Source: a virus. Taken from it: a DNA stretch of 34,539 nucleotides. The notes below the pieces were generated by a model. That model had not been told where the DNA came from, ran no database searches, and saw only the letters and a program-made list of their open reading frames with translations. This document shows, piece by piece, positions 30,119-34,539 of this stretch; position 1 is the stretch's first letter, and each line of letters begins with the position of its first letter. The DNA is taken from IMG/VR virus record IMGVR_UViG_3300005935_000063, positions 1-34,539 of that record; one strand, given 5' to 3'. The translations under genes were made by a program, and so were the position numbers.

Positions 30119-31747
30119 ATGTTTGTTACCTCAAATATGGCGCTATCTAAAGCTGTTAAAGGAAAATTGAAGACTAGTGACTATTTCTCTCAGCGTTCTG
30201 TTTCTTCTGCTATGGTAGAGGAGGAAGAAGATTACAGAGTAGATAGATCATTTATGACAGATGCATATAGAGTTAATTCTTGGGTAAGAGCTATTGTTGA
30301 TACAACTAAAGAGAGAGCTATTCAATCAGAGTTATTCCCTATTCCACTTTCTACTAAAATTGATACCAAGTCTAACGACTATAGCGATACAGTTAAGCGT
30401 CATATGGAATCTGTTATGAATCTTATGATGATTCCTAATGAGGACTATGAGAGTTTTGAATCGCTTGAGAAAAAGGTAATGCACGACATCATGGTATATG
30501 ATGATGGAGGTATGGAAATAGTTAGGGGCGAACGTAGAGATGGTAAGAAGATACCATTTGCTTTGCGTAGTAATGTTACTGGTGAGGAACTTTATGTCAA
30601 TGCTCAGAAGAATGGAGTTCTTAAAGCAAAAGCATACGTTCAGCTAAGAGAGGGGAATGAGAAGGCTTGGTGGAATAAACAGGATTTCATGAATTTCATA
30701 AAGAACAGACGTTCTGGATATTCAAATGGAACCTCTCCAATAGAATCCATAGCTGCTTCTATTCTTGGTGATTTAGAAGCTATGAATTATAACATCTCAT
30801 TCTTTGAGAATAATGCCAGACCTAATCTGGCATTTTTGTTTCAGAACCTAGGATTTGGTCAAGGCAAGGGAGCGCTAGAGAGAGCTAAGAAGTGGTACTA
30901 TCAGGAACATAAAGGCCAACCTCATAAGCCACTATTTATGGGGACTCAAAAAGGTGAAGTTGAGATAAAGCAACTTACTGTTCCTAATAAGGACATGGAA
31001 TTCTCTGAATGGCAGTCTATGCTACTTTCTCGTATCATGGCAGTATATGGTATGCAGCCTATGGTTATAGGAGCTATCACTGGTACTACTGGTAAGCTTA
31101 ATTCAGAACTACAAGGTGAGCAATATAAGAAGAATGCTATCATACCTTTGGTTAAGGTTTTTCTTCATACTATGAATTCTGTTCTTATATGGGGTGACCA
31201 AAATTTTAACTATGATGACATTTATCTTACTTCTGCTAATCTTGATATTGATGACGAGAAGCGTCAAGCAGATATATGGGAGATCTTTCTACGCACTGGT
31301 GTTATTACTATCAACCAAGTGCGCGGTGAATTACAGATGCCTCCTGTTGAATGGGGCAATGAACCATTTGTTCCGCTTAACTTCTCTCCTCTAAGTACTC
31401 TCAGAGAGTTTCAGGAGTCTAGGATTGAAGCCAACCGTAAGAGCGCTATGAGCGCTGGTGTTGATAACAACGTTGGTGGTGAGGGCAAAGATCCTGTTGA
31501 TCCAGATAAAAAAGATAAGAAAGATAAGAAGGATGGTAAGAGTGCTCAAATAGAGCATATGTTAGCTAACTTTAATCCTCCTACTGGTTTGGAGAAAATT
31601 GATACTACTGAAGTTATTACGGCAGTATCAAAGATACTTCAGAAGTCTGAATCAACGCCTAAGTATTTTGATATGGGTGCTACCAGTATGAGAAGTGTTG
31701 TAAGAAAGTTTGAGTTAGAATGGCCCAATATACTGAAGAGCAGATAA
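30119..31747 (+). CDS. portal protein
   Basis: In this 542-residue protein typical portal features are RVNSWVRAIVD (51-61), the stretch GTSPIESIAASILGDLEAMN (204-223), SFFENNARPNLAFLF (227-241), and a clip/stem-like region with SRIMAVYGMQP and TGTTGKLNSELQGEQYKK (321-338). The C-terminus has a Lys/Asp-rich linker near 475-490. The portal forms the dodecameric ring at the head vertex through which DNA passes. It lies after the terminase as usual. GAGGAA precedes the ATG. The end overlaps the protease gene by 28 bases. Confidence 0.85.
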   Translation: MFVTSNMALSKAVKGKLKTSDYFSQRSVSSAMVEEEEDYRVDRSFMTDAYRVNSWVRAIVDTTKERAIQSELFPIPLSTKIDTKSNDYSDTVKRHMESVMNLMMIPNEDYESFESLEKKVMHDIMVYDDGGMEIVRGERRDGKKIPFALRSNVTGEELYVNAQKNGVLKAKAYVQLREGNEKAWWNKQDFMNFIKNRRSGYSNGTSPIESIAASILGDLEAMNYNISFFENNARPNLAFLFQNLGFGQGKGALERAKKWYYQEHKGQPHKPLFMGTQKGEVEIKQLTVPNKDMEFSEWQSMLLSRIMAVYGMQPMVIGAITGTTGKLNSELQGEQYKKNAIIPLVKVFLHTMNSVLIWGDQNFNYDDIYLTSANLDIDDEKRQADIWEIFLRTGVITINQVRGELQMPPVEWGNEPFVPLNFSPLSTLREFQESRIEANRKSAMSAGVDNNVGGEGKDPVDPDKKDKKDKKDGKSAQIEHMLANFNPPTGLEKIDTTEVITAVSKILQKSESTPKYFDMGATSMRSVVRKFELEWPNILKSR

Positions 31748-33417
31748 CATACCCTTTGATAAAGGGCGCTAAGTTTTCCAACTATGGTTTTATGGAACTA
31801 GATGGAGAACTGATATTCTCACGCTATCATCTTAAGAAGGGAGATGATTGGTCAAGATTTATAGATGCTAACTTTAGGGACATAGCTGATTGTTATTATC
31901 TTGCTTACAAGAATGATTGCGAACTTTTGAGAACAAGAAAGCGCAAACTTAGCTCTTTCCTAAAAAGTGTTTGGGAACAGACTCAAGACGTATCTCTACT
32001 TATGATCAAAGCAATTGCTTGCTTTAAAGATTTGTCTGAAGAAGAATTAGTAGAAAAAATAATCAGAGAAGTATTGCCTGGAATAGGTTATACCAAGGTT
32101 AGAAAATCGGATGGTAGGTACTATTGGGAAATAGGTGAAAGAAAAAAATTTGACTCAGGGATAGGAAAGGTTCTTGTTTTAACTTATATTAATAATAGGT
32201 TCAATAAGGATGATACGTGGAAATATATAAAGAAAAATTGTTACTTGAAAGATGGTACTTGGCGATATAAGAGTAACGTTGCCAAGCAAAGAATTGAAAA
32301 CATATTGAGTAGTTACATCCAAAATGGAGGAATCCTAGTGGAAAACGTAAACATGGAATTTAGTACTTTTGTCCCAATGCGTATTATATCCAAAGATGCT
32401 TTAGGTAAGGATAGATTTTTTGGTAAGCAAGATGGTGATGACAAACATCTATATGTTAGCGGTGCTGCGTCAACTACTGACGTAGATTATGATACTGAGA
32501 GAGTATCTAAGAATTTTATCAAGAAAATGAAAAAGCAAGCTATTGGCCTACCTCTTAAAGTAGGGAGCCATTATGCTTCTGATTTAGATAGTACTGTTGG
32601 CGTCATTGTTGATAAGGGCGGCACAGAAGAAAGTTTTGATATTGAAGGTAGACTTCAATCTTTTGACCACAACCCTAATGTTGAAAAAATTGCTCAGAAG
32701 ATGGATGATGGTATATCGTTCGGTTTCTCTATTTTCGGTAGAGTGACAAAGACTTTCCGTGAAATGGATAAGAAACTTGGTAAGGAAGTAGTTGTACTAG
32801 ACGATGGAGATCTTTCTCACGTACTTATTACGGATCAACCTTGTAACAAAAGTACTTTTGCAGAAGGTATTGTAAAGTCTTTGGTTGATAAGTCTACTAA
32901 GACAGAGGCTGATGGTAAACCGCGTACAATTGAGACAGAGTTCAAACACTCCTCCTCTATCTTAAAGTCTGAGCCTGAACTTGAGAAAACTGGTGAATTC
33001 CCAGACCAAGCCTTCCCTATTAATTTTGCTACTGATAAAGTCCATAAAGATTACCTTCACCATTATGTTCAAGATGGTATTCTTTATCTGCATAAATCTT
33101 GGCTTGTCCAAGCATTCAATATGGCAAAGGAGAATAAGGCTCCTGCGCTAGTAGTCAATCATTTACTTAACCACTTACAGATTATTGGCCTCCAGAAGGA
33201 AGTTGATGATTTCGTTAATTTGAGAAACAGTATCGAAGATTTAGCTAATGTGAAGGAAAAACTTGATGCGATAGTTGAGAAGCTTGCAAGCGATTGCACA
33301 GCTAAGACCATTAATGTTGATTCTAAAGAAGCAAAACTGAAGATTATTCAAGAACTGATAGAACAAGTGGCACCAAAAGTTACAGATTTAATTAATAGTT
33401 CAAATGAGGATTCATAA
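31720..33417 (+). CDS. prohead protease with long N-terminal domain
   Basis: In this 565-residue protein residues 1-206 form an unrecognised domain rich in Lys, Trp and Tyr. Residues 212-385 match HK97/T4-type prohead proteases: VSGAASTTDVDYDTE (246-260), VGSHYASD with the catalytic His284, IEGRLQSFDHNPN, ISFGFSI with the catalytic Ser333, and HVLITDQPCNKSTF (367-380). After this a helical C-terminal part may act in scaffolding. It would mature the head by cleaving scaffold and capsid proteins. An internal ribosome site suggests a second, shorter product. Confidence 0.8.
   Translation: MAQYTEEQITYPLIKGAKFSNYGFMELDGELIFSRYHLKKGDDWSRFIDANFRDIADCYYLAYKNDCELLRTRKRKLSSFLKSVWEQTQDVSLLMIKAIACFKDLSEEELVEKIIREVLPGIGYTKVRKSDGRYYWEIGERKKFDSGIGKVLVLTYINNRFNKDDTWKYIKKNCYLKDGTWRYKSNVAKQRIENILSSYIQNGGILVENVNMEFSTFVPMRIISKDALGKDRFFGKQDGDDKHLYVSGAASTTDVDYDTERVSKNFIKKMKKQAIGLPLKVGSHYASDLDSTVGVIVDKGGTEESFDIEGRLQSFDHNPNVEKIAQKMDDGISFGFSIFGRVTKTFREMDKKLGKEVVVLDDGDLSHVLITDQPCNKSTFAEGIVKSLVDKSTKTEADGKPRTIETEFKHSSSILKSEPELEKTGEFPDQAFPINFATDKVHKDYLHHYVQDGILYLHKSWLVQAFNMAKENKAPALVVNHLLNHLQIIGLQKEVDDFVNLRNSIEDLANVKEKLDAIVEKLASDCTAKTINVDSKEAKLKIIQELIEQVAPKVTDLINSSNEDS
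32338..33417 (+). CDS. possible nested protease product from an internal GTG
   Basis: Inside the preceding frame GGAGG lies at 32326-32330 and is followed seven bases later by a GTG at 32338, in frame at Val207. This begins MENVNMEFSTFVPMR, immediately before the protease domain. The annotated first ATG at 31720 has only a weak ribosome site. A nested start would yield a 359-residue protease without the unknown domain. Nested products in phage head protease and scaffold genes are known, for example in lambda and T4. It is inferred, not shown. Confidence 0.4.
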   Translation: MENVNMEFSTFVPMRIISKDALGKDRFFGKQDGDDKHLYVSGAASTTDVDYDTERVSKNFIKKMKKQAIGLPLKVGSHYASDLDSTVGVIVDKGGTEESFDIEGRLQSFDHNPNVEKIAQKMDDGISFGFSIFGRVTKTFREMDKKLGKEVVVLDDGDLSHVLITDQPCNKSTFAEGIVKSLVDKSTKTEADGKPRTIETEFKHSSSILKSEPELEKTGEFPDQAFPINFATDKVHKDYLHHYVQDGILYLHKSWLVQAFNMAKENKAPALVVNHLLNHLQIIGLQKEVDDFVNLRNSIEDLANVKEKLDAIVEKLASDCTAKTINVDSKEAKLKIIQELIEQVAPKVTDLINSSNEDS

Positions 33418-34100
33418 TGGAATTCAAAGCAGAAGAAATTGCGAAAATGTTGTCTGATGGCGTCGCTAAAGCTATGGGCGCTACTGAAGAGAAAAAGCCT
33501 GAGACTGATAACGTAGCAGTCAAGAGCCTTGAGAGTAAAATTGATGTGCTTTCTGATTTTATCTCTAAGCACGTTAAGATTGAAAAGCCTAAGACTATTG
33601 AAGAGCAGATGGAAGAAATGAAGAAGTCAATCCTTGATACTATCAAGGAAGGCAAGACTGACAAGACAGATAAGAAAGAGGAAGACGAAGATAAGCCTCT
33701 TGAGAATATTACAGCTAAGTCTCTTAAGGCCATGATTGCTGATGCAGTTAAGGAAACTGGAGATAAGGTTGTTAAGAAGTCTAAGCCTAAAGGCCAGTCT
33801 GCTGAGGAAGATGCTATTGATGATCTTATTGGTATGATGGCTAAGTCTGGTAATGTAGACATGGGTGAAGATGCTGAGGAAGATGATTCTGAAGAAGATG
33901 CTGATGATGGCGAGAAACCTGAGAAAAAGGTGAAGAAGTCAGCTGATTCTGATATTGAAGTTACAACTGTTGAAGCATATGATGACAATGGCAACGAGAT
34001 TCCTATGGCCAAGCGTCAGCGCATTCAGAAGCTTGACAACTATCTTGGTGATAAGCTTCAGCATGAGTTTGCTAAGCGTGGGATAGTTACTGAGAAATAA
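33417..34100 (+). CDS. scaffold-like acidic protein
   Basis: The protein is 227 residues and very rich in Glu, Asp and Lys, with long helical stretches (TIEEQMEEMKKSILDTI) and an acidic section (EDAEEDDSEEDADDGEKPE). It lies between protease and major capsid gene, the usual place of a scaffold or capsid-assembly protein. The ATG overlaps the protease stop by one base with GAGGA upstream. It has low complexity, so homology is not informative. The C-terminal 40 residues are more ordered and could bind capsid. Confidence 0.65.
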   Translation: MEFKAEEIAKMLSDGVAKAMGATEEKKPETDNVAVKSLESKIDVLSDFISKHVKIEKPKTIEEQMEEMKKSILDTIKEGKTDKTDKKEEDEDKPLENITAKSLKAMIADAVKETGDKVVKKSKPKGQSAEEDAIDDLIGMMAKSGNVDMGEDAEEDDSEEDADDGEKPEKKVKKSADSDIEVTTVEAYDDNGNEIPMAKRQRIQKLDNYLGDKLQHEFAKRGIVTEK

Positions 34101-34177
34101 TGATGGTAATTTAATGGTATATTTATTCACTCACCCGCACTTAATTCGATAACCTGAAAGTATTTTTGGAGAAAATC

Positions 34178-34539
34178 ATGAAAGTTAAGAATCTGAAACA
34201 GCTTTCACAGGCTCTGAAGAAGGCCGTGACAATTGGTAACTTACCGTTTGGTCGTGCATCATCCGGTACTATTGCCCAGCCTTTCCTTCCTGATCCTCTT
34301 GCTGCTACATTTATTGATATTGTAACGGAGTATAACAACTTCCGTAAGGTATTCAAGGTCCAGCCCATGAATAGCCGTGTTCGGACAATTCCGAAGCTGC
34401 TTACTGGGACAAAAGTTTATTACCAGCCTTCAGAAGCTACTGAAGGTCAGGAAACCTCTTTCAGCGCAAGTAACATTGAGCTGCTAGCCAAGAAGCTGTT
34501 TGCTTGGATTGAGATCTCCGAGGAAACTTTTGAAGATGG
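34178..34539 (+). CDS. major capsid protein (HK97 fold), cut by window edge
   Basis: The first 120 codons are present, starting MKVKNLKQLSQALKKAV. The text SGTIAQPFLPDPLAATFIDI, then TIPKLLTGTKVYYQPSE and LFAWIEISEETFED is typical of the N-terminal arm and E-loop entry of HK97-type capsids. Base composition is higher in GC than the neighbours, as often seen in highly expressed capsid genes. A GGAG site lies eight bases before the ATG. The preceding 77-base gap could hold an extra promoter, but none was recognised. Confidence 0.85.
   Translation, partial: MKVKNLKQLSQALKKAVTIGNLPFGRASSGTIAQPFLPDPLAATFIDIVTEYNNFRKVFKVQPMNSRVRTIPKLLTGTKVYYQPSEATEGQETSFSASNIELLAKKLFAWIEISEETFED

Noticed and set aside
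33392-34012. A 206-codon minus-strand Ser-rich frame
   Set aside because: It is the mirror of the Glu/Asp/Lys-rich scaffold-like gene; GAA/GAT-rich coding gives TCx-rich antisense. It would also cut across the structural operon.
34101-34177. Promoter ahead of the major capsid gene
   Set aside because: The 77-base gap is AT-rich and could hold one, but no element repeated elsewhere or clear -10/-35 pair is visible.

Overview
The window is part of an AT-rich tailed double-stranded DNA phage (Caudoviricetes). The right end carries a head-packaging module in a typical order: large terminase, portal, prohead protease, scaffold-like acidic protein, and an HK97-type major capsid protein cut by the window edge. 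No integrase, tRNA, rRNA or CRISPR array was seen. Candidate lipoproteins and a KdsB-like cytidylyltransferase suggest a Gram-negative host, but this is inference and the host cannot be named from the sequence.

Layout. From 26716 leftwards every gene is on the minus strand; from 27040 rightwards every gene is on the plus strand. The 323-base divergent gap (26717-27039) holds two sets of short direct repeats and must contain promoters for both directions. The minus-strand left arm (1-5000) is a row of small phage genes: short zinc-binding proteins, a DUF2786-like protein, two lipoproteins, a holin candidate, a serine-less acyl-carrier-like protein, and a small protein whose stop codon is followed in frame by a (Gly-Ala)n stretch. 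A permuted papain-fold peptidase (5083-5634) follows. A 5'-3' exonuclease (25793-26716) and a zinc-ribbon protein (25420-25734) sit at the other side of the central block.

The central block (5636-25417) is the striking part. It has 26 consecutive co-directional genes with no gap above 3 bases, most joined by ATGA or TAATG overlaps. It encodes about 13 glycosyltransferase domains (GT2-, GT4-, GT8-, GT9- and DUF616-like), six SAM-methyltransferase domains (two FkbM-type, one fused to a glycosyltransferase), three sulfotransferase-like proteins, a DUF115/sialyltransferase-like Rossmann protein, a ParB-like protein, and a trio of KdsB-like CMP-sugar synthetase, 2-hydroxyacid dehydrogenase and HpcH/HpaI aldolase. 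I saw no membrane-spanning flippase, polymerase or initiating lipid-sugar transferase. Together this looks like a phage-encoded cytoplasmic pathway that builds a long, methylated and sulfated glycan. The acceptor is unknown; virion protein, phage DNA or a host surface precursor are all possible.

Several starts were moved from the longest possible reading frame to an internal ATG because of ribosome-binding sites and 1-14-base gene overlaps (13458, 15926, 17847, 19987, 21407).
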